64,000 nt of DNA from the NCBI GenBank assembly GCA_013407085.1, contig JACCGJ010001585.1, positions 20,134-84,133 of the forward strand, written 5' to 3'. This stretch comes from Atriophallophorus winterbourni. Taxonomy: Eukaryota; Platyhelminthes; Trematoda; Plagiorchiida; Microphallidae. The position numbers and the translations under genes are program-made. This document shows, piece by piece, positions 1-27,479 of this stretch; within the stretch, counting starts at the first letter, position 1; every line of letters starts with the position of its first letter. The notes below the pieces were generated by a model, which was given only the letters and a program-made list of their open reading frames with translations, was not told the DNA's origin and ran no database searches.

Positions 1-1198
1 TTAGAATACTGTGTATCATTGCAGGTTTAGCCAAATTTTCTTCCTAGCAAATTCGAGTTGCATAACCAAATCAAACCAAAATTATGTTGCCATAAACTAC
101 CAGTTCATGATCTTTCATTGCTCTGACAAGCAACTATATCGTCCGAACAATTTTAAGTATTAATACGTGGCATTGATTTTTGTTTAATGGTTAATGTTGA
201 TCAGATTCATTTCTATTTACTTGCACTAGTATTATAGAGCTTGACCTGAATTACCGAAAAGGTATTTCTTCACTCTGTACAAGTTTTCTGTTGACAACTA
301 ACAGAAATTTTATTTAAAAAACAGGGCTCCTATTTATATGCCCTTGAGTAAGTGAGTCTTAGAAAAATAGTTTTGGCTGCCTAATTTGTTGCAACGCATT
401 TTCACAAGTTGGCATAAAATAACTTAGATGCTAATAAATCCAATTCAAGAGATATTTTTATTGCTATACAAATCTTTCATGCATAATATTATCCCTTAAA
501 TGATACTACAGCAATGATAAACCACCAGTTTCATTCATCGCCGAATAAACAAATATCATTCAAAATAAACGTTAGATGAAGTCATTTTGTAGAAATTATT
601 CACAAGCAGAAATCGAATTGTAGTTTATATGATCAATCTTCGTCGAAGATTGTTCTGTAGTGAAATTAGGAGCAATTATGCATCAAGATGTCTGCGTAAC
701 ACAATTTGAACCACATTTGAAATCCAAAATCTTGATGAACAGAATTTAATTTTAATCGTGTTTGTTGATTGATGAAATAATTGGCATTATTACTTAGTGG
801 AAATAAATGCCATTATGCTAATATATTTTTCCCTTGGCGTTTTTTTAATCGGTTAGTCACAGGCTTTATAATTAGCTTTATGTTACACCATTCCCCGTTA
901 CATACGAATTCTAAAATGCTTACGTTTCCTCTCAAACTTAATAATGAAAATACTACCATCGACGTACGTACGATTTTGTGCATATTTCCCCACTGTCGGA
1001 CTCCATACTACTATTATTTTTGACGACAGTTCTATAATATCCGATTTACTGCATAGGCGTATTTTGGCACTATAGTGTTATCCAGATTTTTGCGTTAAAT
1101 AGTAATAAAAAGCGTGGAAGTCTATCATTTATTTTGCATAAGGGACTTTTGAGTTCGTGGTCGTCATAAATACATATCGTCATGTTTTTGCTTTCCAG
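1..1198 (+). other. Intron of the TRPA1-like gene; no exon seen
   Basis: AT-rich sequence before the acceptor of the pore exon. By position it should be intron of the channel gene. I see no further channel motif and no recognisable repeat. Confidence 0.5.
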
Positions 1199-1468
1199 AA
1201 AGCTCAATACATGTTTAATCACTGGAATACAAACTCCACATCATCAATGCAACTACCTGATCCCACTGATGAACGAGAACAGTACAACAACCTTGGCGTT
1301 TCGTTGTTCAAAACGGTGATGATGATGTTCGGGGAATATGAACACTCGCGAACACTTATTCATCCCCTGATGACTTCCACACTAGAAGAGAGACTCAATG
1401 CAGCTATGATGTTTCTTTTCTATCTGGCATTTTTGCTTTTTGTGCCGATCATATTGATGAACCTGCTG
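1199..1468 (+). CDS. TRPA1-like exon: pore loop and S6
   Basis: This is 90 codons between a pyrimidine-rich acceptor (TTTTTGCTTTCCAG) and the donor CTG|GTGAGT, phase 0 at both ends. The translation begins KAQYMFNHWNTNSTS, an extracellular stretch with N-x-S/T sites. It continues through NNLGVSLFKTVMMMFGEYEH, the pore helix and filter region, and ends in the hydrophobic helix FLFYLAFLLFVPIILMNLL. The segment between pore and helix (SRTLIHPLMTSTLEERLN) corresponds to the loop ending HPVLSF in vertebrate TRPA1. The acidic residue after the glycine in FGEY takes the place of the selectivity-filter aspartate in LGDIN. Confidence 0.85.
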
Positions 1469-4400
1469 GTGAGTCGCCAGTCGGTGATTAGTATATACTT
1501 GCTGGTAACTAACTATATAGCAAAAGAAACTAACGGATGAACTTGTTTTCAAGGCTATGGCTTATTTAAATATGAAAAATAGAGGGGAAACTCCCATTGA
1601 GTTGGTATCATTTGTCATTGAATTAAATATCTCTTACATCGATCTAAACGCTTACAAATTTTGAAAATACAGAAGAACATGTTTTACAATAAAATATTAG
1701 ATGCATCCGTCGTTTACAATCTCGTGATTCTGTATTTGCCCACCATGTATCGTTGTACCAATTCAATGTTGGCTCTGAATTCGAACTATATCCACTACTA
1801 TTCCACTCATTCAAGCTCATCGTACCTTAAATTGATAGAAGCAGCAGCCAGTAAACATTTTGGGGTAATGCGGGGGATGTAAATAACAATAATGAAAAAA
1901 TAAAAATAAAAAATGCAAGTTTAACTCGTGCATTGACGGAGCTTGTAGATGAAGTGTCATTGTAATGGGTTTGTTAAGATCCCTAAAATTACTTTCGAGT
2001 CGATTGCATTCAAATGCGTTGTAGCCCTTTACCGATAAACTTGAAAATATTTTTATTTGATTAAGGCTACTAATTCTGGAAATCGTTTTTGAGGAATGAC
2101 TTAATTTTGAATTTTTCTGAGATTTGCATTTGTGAAGGTAACTGGGCATTAACATGAATGAATGAAAATATATATATATATTTGTTTAAATTAAGACGCA
2201 AATTCTCAACTTGAATTATAAAGCGACTTTGATTTAACCAAATCGTAAATTCAACAATTCTTTTGATTCTTTTAGATTGGTTTATCTGTGGGTGACATTG
2301 AAGAGGTCCGAAAAAGCGCCTGTCATCAAATGATAATGCAGCAAATATACTGGCTTGCTGACCTGGAAACAAAGATCCCCAAGAAGCTTCTGAACAAGTT
2401 GACGAAGGACAAGATATCAATTACGAAAAAGTTAGATAAAGTGGGTGAATTTCATTACTGATTAATAATACCCTATACGCGAACCGAGTGTTGCCAAATT
2501 AACGTGTTTTTATTGATGAAACTGACGATTAATCCGAATCAAAATAAAATAACAGGCTACTGTTTGGTTATAAAACCGTCAGACAAACCCAGATTGATAC
2601 CTGCTTGGCTGACCGAGAATGTAGATTTTGCAGTACCGTATATTTTCAAGTAAAACACAACTTTTAACCGGAAACCTATGATTCTAGTATCCTAGAATTC
2701 AGAGATAAATGGTTGAAAATGTGAACGCTTTAAAGAATAACAGGATGATGTTACGAATGAAAATGGTAAAATTATATTACGAGTATATCAAAAATAAACC
2801 TTACGAACCACGTTCTTGTGTATATGTATATTCAATTTCGACTCAATGTGGCTATGCACTTAGAGTCCACCGCATGATAAAACAGTAAAATTGCGAAAAG
2901 ATTGCACCGAAAAATCTTTTAGCGTCTCTATGAATATTCTTGAAATGTAATCTGTTCTGTTTCTCTTTTCTAATCCTTAGTTAAAGTTCATTTTTAAAGG
3001 ATATTAATGTCAAGTTTCCAGTTCATAATCGATAAATCCATGGAACATTCTTGCTACTGTGAAGCACCTTGCTTTTCCGTGGGTTGCATGGCATATCATT
3101 CTTAGCCGACCGAGTTGACACGCAGCTCATGATCTTCAACTAAGCGTCAGTGTGTAAGTTTTATCCATTAGTTTGATCACGGGAAAGTAAATCTTAACGT
3201 TTTAGAGAAAGTTTCTTTCTTCAGCTTTTCATTCACACTCAAGAGTATTTGCAATTTCAGTTGCCAAGACGGGCGCTTTAAAGTTCCATTATAGTTGGAA
3301 GACAACGGAATACCTAAACATTCACAATAATTTAGTTTTCAGCCCCGAATGTTCGGATTCGGTATATACTATGTTTATCATTATGTTCGGACTTTTATTA
3401 TGGCTAGAAACCCGCAATATCTTCTCTATCCCTAAAAGTAAAAAAATATTTTTTCTTGAATTTTATGTAACGGCTTCAAGTACTACTATGTTAGATTAAC
3501 ATGGATACGGCAGGTGGAATCTGGAACACGTCTTAGAAGATAAACAATTAATACTATATTATCAATCATTTAGCCATGAACAAATTAATGTGTTGATCAC
3601 ATTCCCCGCATTTACACACAACTACAGGTTTCTGACTGTTTGTCCTCATTGGGATGAGACAGTAAGATTCAGTGAGCCCTGAAACAGTGGATAAGTGGTA
3701 AACAAAGTTATACTTGAATGCCACTGTTTCATAGGGTTCGTACAACGAACCACGATATTTAAGTGCGGGGATGTGAGCAACACATTACTTTGGTTATCCA
3801 TAAACGCATTGAGTGCTTGACCAAGAATCACTTTGTGATTCTGTTTTTGAAAATCGTGGTTCGTTGTACGAAACATATGTAACAGTGGCATTCAAGTATA
3901 ACTTTGTTTAACCACGGACAGTTTGGTTAGTTTTCCTCAGACCTTTCTCTTTTCCTTGACGTTAAGCTGTCACTGGTCCTGCCGAATACTAACCTGATCT
4001 AATATCCATCTCGACGAATATTGATCTTTTTGAGTATGAAGCATTTTCTATGGCTTCTTTGGTAGTTCATTCTAACTTTAACATAAACGGCAATAGTGAT
4101 TATATTACATCCACCAATCTCTGTAAGCCCAATTCTAGTCCGTTCAATCGTGTTTCAATTTGAGTTTCACAATCTTCCGCATCCGAGAATTTTACGCTCT
4201 CTCTGATCTTGCAAAACTGGTAGACGTTACAATCATTAGGGCAAATATCCCCATTAATGATTTCGACCAAATCCGAGTTAGGAGGTTTGTTGCGCCTTGC
4301 ATGGACGTTTGACGAACAAACAATACGTGTCATTCTTCACGTTTAGATTCGCTTCATATCGGCAATCAGTAGACGCAGAGACAGAAGCGGCTTTGTTCTT

Positions 4401-7400
4401 TGTCTTGGTCATTCGGTCAACGTTAATTTTAGATGCTGTTCAGTTGTATGCGCTTAAGTAGTGGTTCTGTCGAACGACCGAGAAAGATTAGCGTTAGCGG
4501 CGATCGCGAATGCGAGCAACATCACAGTTAAATACCGCCATACTATTCCGGATGCAATTAAAAATATAACCAGTCAATGTAGAAAGATAAGCTCTTTCCT
4601 CTATGTCAACCCTTTTAAGAACTAGAAGAGTGCTATCAGCGTGTAGACTGCATGTCAGACAATAACGAAAAATCGAATTTGCACGAAGCAAATAATATTC
4701 TTGCGGGTGTTGTATATTCCAAAAAAGTGAGTAATTCAATATGAAGAAATTTATCTATGTAGGTGTTGGTGTAGGAACTGTATATTCGAGAATCAGGAGC
4801 TCAAAATAATGTGACCATAAGGCACAGTGTCGTCAAAGATTCTATTTTGTGTTAGTCTGATACCCGCAACAATATGAGGTAAAATAAATCCAAGATTCTC
4901 TAATCGTCTTTTGTTTTACCATTTGGTATTATCATTGGAAAAACAATTTAGTTAGCAGATCGAATTCAGAGCTCCGCGGGATCTCACTGATCATTCAGTA
5001 CTTGTGTTCGATTATGCATTCTGTACTCACTAATGTTATCAGAGTGGTGGTGATCGCAGGGTAGATAAATTGGCATTGAGTAAAACATTTAGGCAGAATT
5101 GCATTTATTGACTAAATACATCTGTCTGGGTTCGCAATGGGACGAACCTTTTGTCATCCTTATTCTGTAGGTTGGGGAGAAATCGCATATCATTAGCAAA
5201 AGCTCCAGGTATGAACTTCGTTTTGTTGCCCGCAGCGTGAATACAGCATAAAACAGATTTAACTAAAACATGGTTATATTTGTTGTATTATTTGCACAAA
5301 GCGACCCGAGTATTCCAAAGGATAACAGAACACATCAACTGATAGAGCTTTCAAAATTGGGATTAAACGACAAATTATTGTAAAAGTCCACGAAAATGAA
5401 ATCAAAATTGAAACAAGTTATACTAACTGACCTTATTTAAAATTAACGAAATGAATCTGGTTTGGTAAAGATAAATTTTCTCGCTAATCCTTACTCCAGA
5501 ATTCCCATGCCGAAATTTCAATAGCATTTTGTGAGCGACATAATAATCGAAACGTTGAGTTAAATATTGATAAATTCCGAGATCGTCACATTATAATTGT
5601 TCAAACTTAATATTAAACAATCAGCAGTTGGGTATGACGTCCCCAGATGCCATCAGCTTCGCTAGATTTAAGAAGCTATTTGAAGCCTATCCACTATTTT
5701 ACACTTCCTGAAGTATCATTACAAGAATGGAAGAACGGTGTGAATTCACATATCTAAAAAAAGTGGCTGTAGATCGGCCGTTAAAATTTATCGGGGCCTT
5801 AAGAATATTACCATTTGATTGCAAAGGTTATGGAGACTATAGTCTTAGAGGCCACTTTTTCATACACATTTAATTCATTTTTGACAATGCAGCATGAAGT
5901 TCGATCACATCTCTCCTGTCCAAAGAATCTTCTCTCGGCGTTGCACGACTGGAAAAAAAGTTGGATTTATCACACTGCATTTATGTCCGTTACTTCGATA
6001 TATCTAAGGCTTCCATGGTGTCCATCACAAGTTTTGTTCTATATAAACTTATGCATTTGGGATCCTGTGATCAACTTTTCTCGTAGTTTCGCGACTAATC
6101 ACCACACAGGAATTAGATTAAACGGATTTTGTCAAAATGATTTTAAAAAAAGCTTTCAATCATTGAAAGAGTATTCAACATCTCAGGTCTCGAATTTCGA
6201 ACGATATTTACAGTTCCGATCCACTTTTTCAACTCTGCACTTCTGTGTTTCAACATTTGCTTCATTTAAGATAAATTAAGTGTTTATTAACCAATTCCAA
6301 TAATAATATAGCGTAAAGCGCTATAAATCATACAAGTAGATTCTTTTTAGTAGTCATATCTGTAAACTCCGCAGACAGATTCGCGTTGTTTTTCCTTTCT
6401 TGATAGAACATTAGTGATGTGACCGTTTCACCCTCATCCCAGCGCATAGCGATATCCTGATCCTACTGTCCCTACCTGATGATGCAAACAGGGCACGAAA
6501 CCGGTCGTGGGGTGTTTGGTGTGAAGGAGATTCCATGCAAATATTTTTGATTTTCAGGTGAACGAATTCATCAAATCATAGCGGCAAATAGACAAAACTA
6601 TTAAATGAATTTGAAATTGATCCAATACATAATAATATTAACAGTAATATAATATAATATTATATTTTTCATTTAATAGAAATATATCTATATTCTTAAT
6701 TATCATGGTCATATTAGATCATAATAACAACAACATAATCATAATGACATATATAGCAAAGTTATACTTGAATGACACTGTTACATACGGTTCATACAAC
6801 GGACCACGGTGTTCAAACAACAGAATTCCACAGTGATTCCTGGCTAAGCACTCATGTGCTTATGGATGACCAAAGTAATATGTTGCTCACATCCCCGCAC
6901 CTACATACAATAACCGGATTTCGGCTGTTTGTCGTCATAAGGTGGAAATAGTGCAGTGGAAATCAGCAACACATTACTTTGGCATATATATGCTTTCGAA
7001 ATAGCAAGACTGGATTCTTTAAAAGTCGCTAACACCAATTTGTAAGAGAATACTAGTATACTCAACCGCTCCTGTGTGAACGATATGGATTTTTATCACC
7101 CAATAGGTTTCACAATAAACATTGAATAGTTCAAACCTGTTATTCATTTGCGAGAAGAGGCATTTCCGGTGATAGTGGCAACGATGCACAAGATTGAAAT
7201 ACTGACGCCAGTGGTGAAAATGAGCATTAGAAAATTGTTTTTCACATGTCGTTCAATAAACGCTGGCAAAATTATTTTGTTGAATTCGCAGTTGTGAAAC
7301 TCATTTTGTTTGGCATATTCGTATCGCAAAATCACGATAGAAAGTTTACGAAATTTGCCACACCTTTTTTTAATTATTCCATTCGACAGGAACATTCGAA

Positions 7401-10180
7401 GCGTCTTGTTTCCTCCGATGAGATGAACAACACAAAATCACAGGTCGAAATGAGGTAAATTTCTCCAAACTATGTTAGAATGTTGAATAGTTCACCGCTA
7501 TTCAGAAAATATAACAAAAAGTTGCACAAATACTATTAGTGCCCAATCACCATATCTATATTTTCAAAGTTTATTCTATAAATCTCTTCAATAATCTTTT
7601 ATCTGAAAAACATTTTACTCTCGTTAGTCGATACACAGAGTTGTATCAACTAATTGACAGTAAAATACTAGCATAGCTGCGTTTGACTAGATATAACGTG
7701 TCAAAATCAAAATAATGCTAGGACACATACGAAGGAGAATAGTAAACTGGATACATTGAACTTTCTCAGTTCGATCTAAAAAAGTTGTGAACATCGGGAT
7801 GCAAGATAAAATCAATAAAATTCTTAAAGTTTTCTTTAATTCATTAATTGCTATTCAGTAGTCGCTATTAGTTTGTTGTTGTTGGCCTCCGTCGATCGAT
7901 GTGGACCATGGATGTACATCACAATCGCATGGGTTTTCATGTTCTACAGCTTTTTAAATGACTAAACAGTCCGATTTGGGAGGAACAATCTCTCCCGCAA
8001 CGCTTGCAACGATAGTCAAAACTCTGCTGTATTGCATCAGTTGCACGCCGGCGGCGTGATCTGCGTTCAGCAGCCAAGAGCTGTATTTGCTCCTCCCCGG
8101 CTTGCAGACGACGCTTTACACAATGCCTCGAAAGCGAGCGGTCAAGAGCAAGTTCTTCCCAGCTCGCGAGTCAATGTCAAGAGCTTTCATATCTCTTTTG
8201 CAAACATCTTTGTACCGCAAGTGCGGTCTGCCTAATGGTCGACTTCCTAATAGCAACTCACCATATATAAGATCTTGGTGAGTTGCAATTGGCCTAGTTT
8301 AATAGAAGTTATATAGCTTAGTTTAATAGAAGTTATATATTGTACATAATTTCAATCAATAATTCAAATCAGTATATAGGTTAATAATTTTGAAAACCAG
8401 TTCAGCGTTATGTTATTTATCGATATAAACACGCCAGCACTTTTTGCCATTCTACTGCACATGTTACTAGATTATGCTTGATATTTGCGCTGAAATTCCA
8501 AGTTGGTTTCCCACATGCCAACAAATTAAAAATGCTATTGATGGTTTCGGGTAAAATAGGTCGTTATTTTAAAGATGATGTGAATGCCCAAAAGATAAAC
8601 CTAAAATTTCGGGGCGTCCTACCTAAAGGAAATATATGACCAGAATTTTGATTTCGTCAATGATTAATATTTGGCATGTGATCTGCCCCAGTTTGAATGT
8701 TTCGACTTATTTACATTAATTGATCAAGGCGCCAGATGGAGTTGATGCTATCCATGCTTATTAAAACAACAGTTGGAAGCTTTCGATTGATTCAACAATG
8801 ATCGCATTGTCAAAATGCCAGAGATAATTGAATAAAAATAGTTTCGTTGAATTGTCTAAAGGATTTGCTGAGCGATAGGCGTATCATGTCGAATGAAAAT
8901 CAAAATTTATCTTAGAGAATGCTATGAAACTATGCATGATACATTTCTCTCGTTGATGTATATGACTGATATAACGTCTAAAGTTGGTGTCCTTTTCTGG
9001 GTATATAAAAGTGACAGCTATCGGTGTGTTATCCAAGGCCGATTTATTGCAATTCTGTCCTTCAAGATGCCAGGTTATGTAAATGGGAACCTCTCTGGAT
9101 CATATTTTTAGCTTAGTTTACAATATCCTGGATTTGGTAGCTTATGCTGTTGAACTAACGTCGAAAATCTATGCCGCATCCTGTATCTGCTTAAAGAAAT
9201 AAACCCGATGCCTGGCACCGAAACCGTACCGTGTATGATCAATATCTCAATTGCTACTAATCTGTCATGGATTCTCAAATTCGTGATAGAATTGCATGGA
9301 AAGGGAATCTTTTGGCATTCCTAGCATGATTTTTCTTGTAGCATACCTTACCACGAACTAATTAGAAAAACAACTGACAGAATTTAATCTGTGGCACACT
9401 CAGAGTGACCTTTAATTAACTTTTAAAATTCCAAACATTGGAAATCATCGGCTATAGCAATCCATTCAAACTCATGGAGGTGATTTGAATACGCAAGCGT
9501 TTGAAGGATTTTGCTTTACTATGTCATTTAGCCAGCTAAATACTGAAACGGTTCATCATGAGAATCTGCTTCCCCTGAAGTCCTATCCAAAAGTGCTTGC
9601 GGTGGCATAAGGTAGGAATTTTACGAAGCGTCTAGATGCTTATGCTCCAAGTGTTGTCTAATACGATTGTCCTTAGTTAATTCTTGATGGATTTGGATGG
9701 TTTGACGCTTTAAACACCCTTTTTAAATGATTTTTAAGGTGCCTGATGTTGCAACAATTAAATGATTTTCTAATGGGATAAGGTTTTATACTGAGTTCAG
9801 CACTTATTTAAATTATGACTATGTTTTCATAAAATAGACAAGGTGAAGACTAGAAAATCGAGCCCATGCAAAATCTTTGGTGTACACTGGATAACGAAAA
9901 GGAAGTGAGGGACTTACTCAGTGGTTTGCATGAAAAAATCTTTTTGAACAACATGAAGATAAAATCTTGAACATTTTTTTCGCAAAGTTTTCTCATTTTT
10001 ATATATCACCTTTGTAACAAATTTAATGCAATTATTAGTCGATTGGATTCTGTGCGCCAATATATAAATACATTTTATCACATCAGATTAGAGAAGTTAG
10101 AGAACGCGATCACCAGACAAGACTTATGCATTCGCAACCTGATTGGGAAATTGGAACGCCTAATCACGCTGAATGAAAAG
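1199..10180 (+). CDS. TRPA1-like cation channel gene, 3' part (exons 1199-1468, 2276-2440, about 10087-10180)
   Basis: Transient receptor potential channel of the ankyrin type, a plasma-membrane non-selective cation channel that senses irritants or temperature in other animals. The window holds the pore and C-terminal exons. Exon one carries the pore segment with MMMFGEY (vertebrate counterpart SMMLGD) and the last membrane helix ending FVPIILMNLL. Exon two continues in phase with IGLSVGDIEEVRKSA, matching the TRPA1 segment IGLAVGDI, then LETKIPKKLL. The third segment is a charged coiled coil. Each segment has GT/AG boundaries. The N-terminal ankyrin repeats and helices S1-S5 lie left of the window. 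At least one exon is probably missing between 2440 and 10087, because the third exon reads in phase only if an upstream exon supplies two bases. The stop codon was not identified. The family call is firm for the first two exons. Confidence 0.8.
2276..2440 (+). CDS. TRPA1-like exon: post-S6 segment
   Basis: This is 55 codons with acceptor TTCTTTTAG and donor AAA|GTGGGT, phase 0 at both ends. It opens with IGLSVGDIEEVRKSA, the signature directly after S6 in TRPA1, followed by LADLETKIPKKLLNKL and a lysine-rich tail. The junction with the previous exon restores the continuous motif LMNLLIGLSVGD. The donor is slightly weak (GTGGGT), so the exon could end a few bases later. Confidence 0.85.
2441..3612. 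other. AT-rich intronic sequence, nothing recognised
   Basis: Lies between recognised exons of the TRPA1-like gene. No coding similarity, RNA gene or repeat was seen. Confidence 0.4.
3613..3914. repeat. Family A repeat, fold-back copy
   Basis: The stretch starts with the family A head (TTTCTGACTGTTTGTCCTCA...GGATGAGACAGTAAGATT) and then forms an inverted repeat. The arm 3697-3756 (AACAAAGTTATACTTGAATG to ACGAACCACGAT) returns in reverse complement at 3853-3914. The arms are about 60 bp with a loop of about 96 bp. It lies in an intron of the TRPA1-like gene. Confidence 0.85.
5630..6290 (+). pseudogene. CR1-type LINE reverse transcriptase fragment, degraded
   Basis: Broken frames on the plus strand still show the order of a CR1/jockey-type reverse transcriptase: a KKSGCRSAV-like piece near 5760, CKVMETIV near 5820, NLLSALHDWKKS near 5930, YFDISKA (motif A, second Asp lost) near 5995, then LYKLMHLG, D-QL and GIRLNGF near 6120. 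Several frameshifts and replaced catalytic residues make it a dead copy. It lies within the long intron of the TRPA1-like gene. Confidence 0.65.
6440..6545 (+). repeat. Diverged family A-related repeat
   Basis: Contains ACCTGATGATGCAAACAGGG, ACGAAACCGGTCGTGG and ATTCCATGCAAATATT. It parallels the family A head (CACCTGATGACGGCAAACAG, CAGAAACCGGTAGTGG) but belongs to a diverged subfamily. Similar pieces lie at 13007-13066, 17630-17700, 29730-29815 and 56165-56215. Confidence 0.6.
6757..6985 (+). repeat. Family A repeat copy
   Basis: Runs from AAAGTTATACTTGAATGACA through CACAGTGATTCCTGGCTAAGCA and GTTGCTCACATCCCCGCAC to ACCGGATTTCGGCTGTTTGT. It keeps the same module order as the copies at 25065 and 46575. 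Confidence 0.75.
7875..8285 (-). mobile_element. RTE-like LINE (group C), 3' fragment
   Basis: The minus strand ends in an (AAC)n tail next to 7875. It shares long stretches with the copy at 19935-21345, such as the segments around 8038-8100 (TTGCACGCCGGCGGCGTGAT) and 8215 (GTACCGCAAGTGCGGTCTGC). It is only the last part of the reverse-transcriptase frame and is 5'-truncated. Confidence 0.7.
8294..8340. repeat. Short tandem duplication, 24-bp unit
   Basis: TAGTTTAATAGAAGTTATAT occurs twice, 24 bp apart, directly after the LINE fragment. Confidence 0.7.
8345..10086. other. AT-rich intronic sequence, nothing recognised
   Basis: No convincing exon, RNA gene or repeat was seen. At least one exon of the TRPA1-like gene may be hidden between 2440 and 10087. 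Confidence 0.35.
10087..10180 (+). CDS. Probable TRPA1-like exon: C-terminal coiled coil
   Basis: The stretch reads LEKLENAITRQDLC then IRNLIGKLERLITLNEK, with hydrophobic residues at heptad spacing. It ends at a strong donor (AAAAG|GTATGT). The acceptor is ATCAG just before 10087, entered after two bases of an earlier codon. TRPA1 channels carry a C-terminal coiled coil at this place. Assignment to this gene rests on strand, order and the coiled coil, not on a distinctive motif. A near-perfect palindrome starts 54 bp downstream. Confidence 0.55.
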
Positions 10181-10233
10181 GTATGTTCGCTTGTTCAAAT
10201 TTGATAATGCACAAGAAAAACACCATTTGACAG

Positions 10234-10407
10234 TTTGAGTGCAATCGGTTAGAGTTGTTTTTGGGTAACGTTTCACTTCTGACACAGAAGCTTTGTCAGA
10301 CCTACTTAATCATGTTCCCTGTCCTAACTATCACCCTTGGTCTGACGAAGCTTCTGTGTCAGAATTGAAACGTTACCCAAAAACAACTCTAAACGATTGC
10401 ACTCAAA
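10234..10407. repeat. Near-perfect palindrome, 69-bp arms
   Basis: Left arm 10234-10302 begins TTTGAGTGCAATCGGTTAGA and includes TTTTTGGGTAACGTTTCACT. Right arm 10339-10407 is its reverse complement with a few mismatches. The loop is about 36 bp. It codes nothing evident. The form fits a fold-back miniature transposon or an RNA hairpin precursor. Confidence 0.9.
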
Positions 10408-10409
10408 TT

Positions 10410-12641
10410 TCTTTGCATTGTGAATACACGATCGGTCCCAAATATATTCCAATCGATAGCATTTGACAGTATTCATCAACTAAACGATGTGTGAGGGTGG
10501 TTGGGAGTTACGTTCCTGTATTGTAAATTCTCACATCTGACAATTTTAGTGTACAACTCATCTTATTACACTTTTATATCAGAGGTGTTACATTGATGGT
10601 GTGGGCGTATAAATCAATAAGCTATACGCGAAACAGGCGAATCAATGATCGATTATTTCCTTCCAGGAAAATACTCCTTAACTCGAAGCACATAATTAAT
10701 CTTTTCCTGTAAGAAAAATAAAAATCTGTAAAAAACGGTTAAATATTTTTTGTTTATAAAAATACTACTCGGTAAAAGCAACATCACATTTGACTCTGAT
10801 AAATTCATCTAATTCACTTTTTGAACGAACGGCTATAAAGACGTTTACGATAAATCTCGATTATGTTTCTAATGACACCCATGGCTTTTGCGGATTTAAG
10901 AATTAGACATCGTAGATTCTGGATGAATTTCATACACTACATCGGTCGATGTCGATCCCTGAAACGCATAAAGAGTTCATTGTCCACAATGGATAAACAC
11001 ACCGATTGGGATGTAGTACCACTTCACTAATTTTTATCATTATCTGCAATATTCGTTCGCTTAACATGGTTTGCCCTTTTACTTCGAAATTCGCTCAAAA
11101 CTGACGCATATCCGAAGCGAGCATTCGGTAGCTAGTTCCTTCGTCGAAGTTCATTCAATGCGGGCATATTTCAACAGTCTTTGTAACGCAGCCGTGTAAT
11201 ATGCTGAGGTTGACTTTCTGCTTTCAACGTGTCATTGAATATGTCATTTGGATTGCGATCTTCATAAAAACGAACGAGTGAACTATCCTTTAAAAATATG
11301 CTGAACATGTATTTAACTTTTATCATTAAAGGAAATTTCTCGCGTTATATAACTTTTACTAAAGGTGGAGATTACACGATTTCCTTTTGTTGTATATAGA
11401 CTTGCATTTTCTTAATCATGCGAAAGAGCGTTACCATTTTAATTTAAAATTGCCCAATTACTTGAGTTTATATGTTTCGCCAACACTAAATCGTAAGCGT
11501 TGTTATGCTTTGTATTATTGGTACCCAATAGTTGAATGATTACTAATGTGGTAGGTGTGACGTGGGAATTTAAAGACCTCAACAGTTTTTTACCGAATTA
11601 TGCAACTGCCTAAATTTCGAAATCTTTTCAATTTTTTGAATAACCTCATTTGGAATTCTTGCTTGAGGGATAACTTTTCAATATTTTCTGTTCTACCACA
11701 GTGTGGCACACCGATTAGATCCTCAACAGAAGACACTGAAAATGTCAAAACGTGAGCAAACACGTTTGAATTTCCCCATAAATGAAAGAATGAATCACCA
11801 TTTAAGAAAACCATCATACTTTCGAAATATTACATTTTGATTAACGCAAATATAAACATGTTTTCTTCATCAGAGTATGCGTTAATTACTTGTATTTTCA
11901 AAAAAAATGGGGAATATTACTAAAAGTAGTTGTGTTAAACTTCACTGGACTATTTTCTTCTTATTTTATTTGCATCGTGTAAGCTACTTATAAGTGGAAA
12001 GTAGATCGTTGTGCCGAATAAAATTTACTAAATGTATCTCAAAAATTTATTTCACGAATCCTTGTCTTTGATACGTTTTCAGCGCGTGCGTATCGAATGC
12101 GTTAGGCTTTATGTATGGAATTAAAAGATGGAACATCGACGATTAAGACGTATGGGAGCTGAATTATTTTCATTTATCGACAGTGTAGCAAATGCAGAAG
12201 TGCTTTATAAAGCCACGACACAGATTTAGGCTACTTTGACACAACATTGCAGAGAGTACATTCTTTTCAACTTTGAAAGCTTGTACGTCCTTCGATTTGT
12301 TGACATCCGGTTAAGTTGATGAATATTATATATTGTAAAGGCTCAGTGGATATGTACATGCTTCATACTTACATAATTTGATATATACAATGTAAAAGTG
12401 AAACTGACAAATGACACGAGCAATCGAAGGCTTACAACAAAAATTAGAAGAACCAACGTGTTTGCAACTACAAAAACGTGAACAAAATAATTCAATTCAA
12501 TAATTATATACATAATACATGAAAGAACACGTTTGTGAAATGCTAAATCATCGTTAATTATCCAGATGACGGGGATTTGTTAGAGCAAAGATATCATTTT
12601 TCGAGATATTTTTCTGTAGAAATCATTCACAAATTTTCGGA
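10410..12641. other. Intergenic or intronic sequence between TRPA1-like and SoxD-like genes
   Basis: The last TRPA1-like exon(s) should be here if the gene ends before the convergent SoxD-like gene, but I could not identify one. A piece near 10460-10550 resembles the palindrome weakly (CATTTGACAGT, CACATCTGACA). Confidence 0.3.

Positions 12642-27479
<14,838 letters not shown>

Noticed and set aside
5815..6279. 154-residue open frame as a new gene
   Set aside because: A neighbouring frame shows that it overlaps a decayed CR1-type reverse transcriptase (YFDISKA, GIRLNGF), so the open frame is a shadow of a dead LINE.
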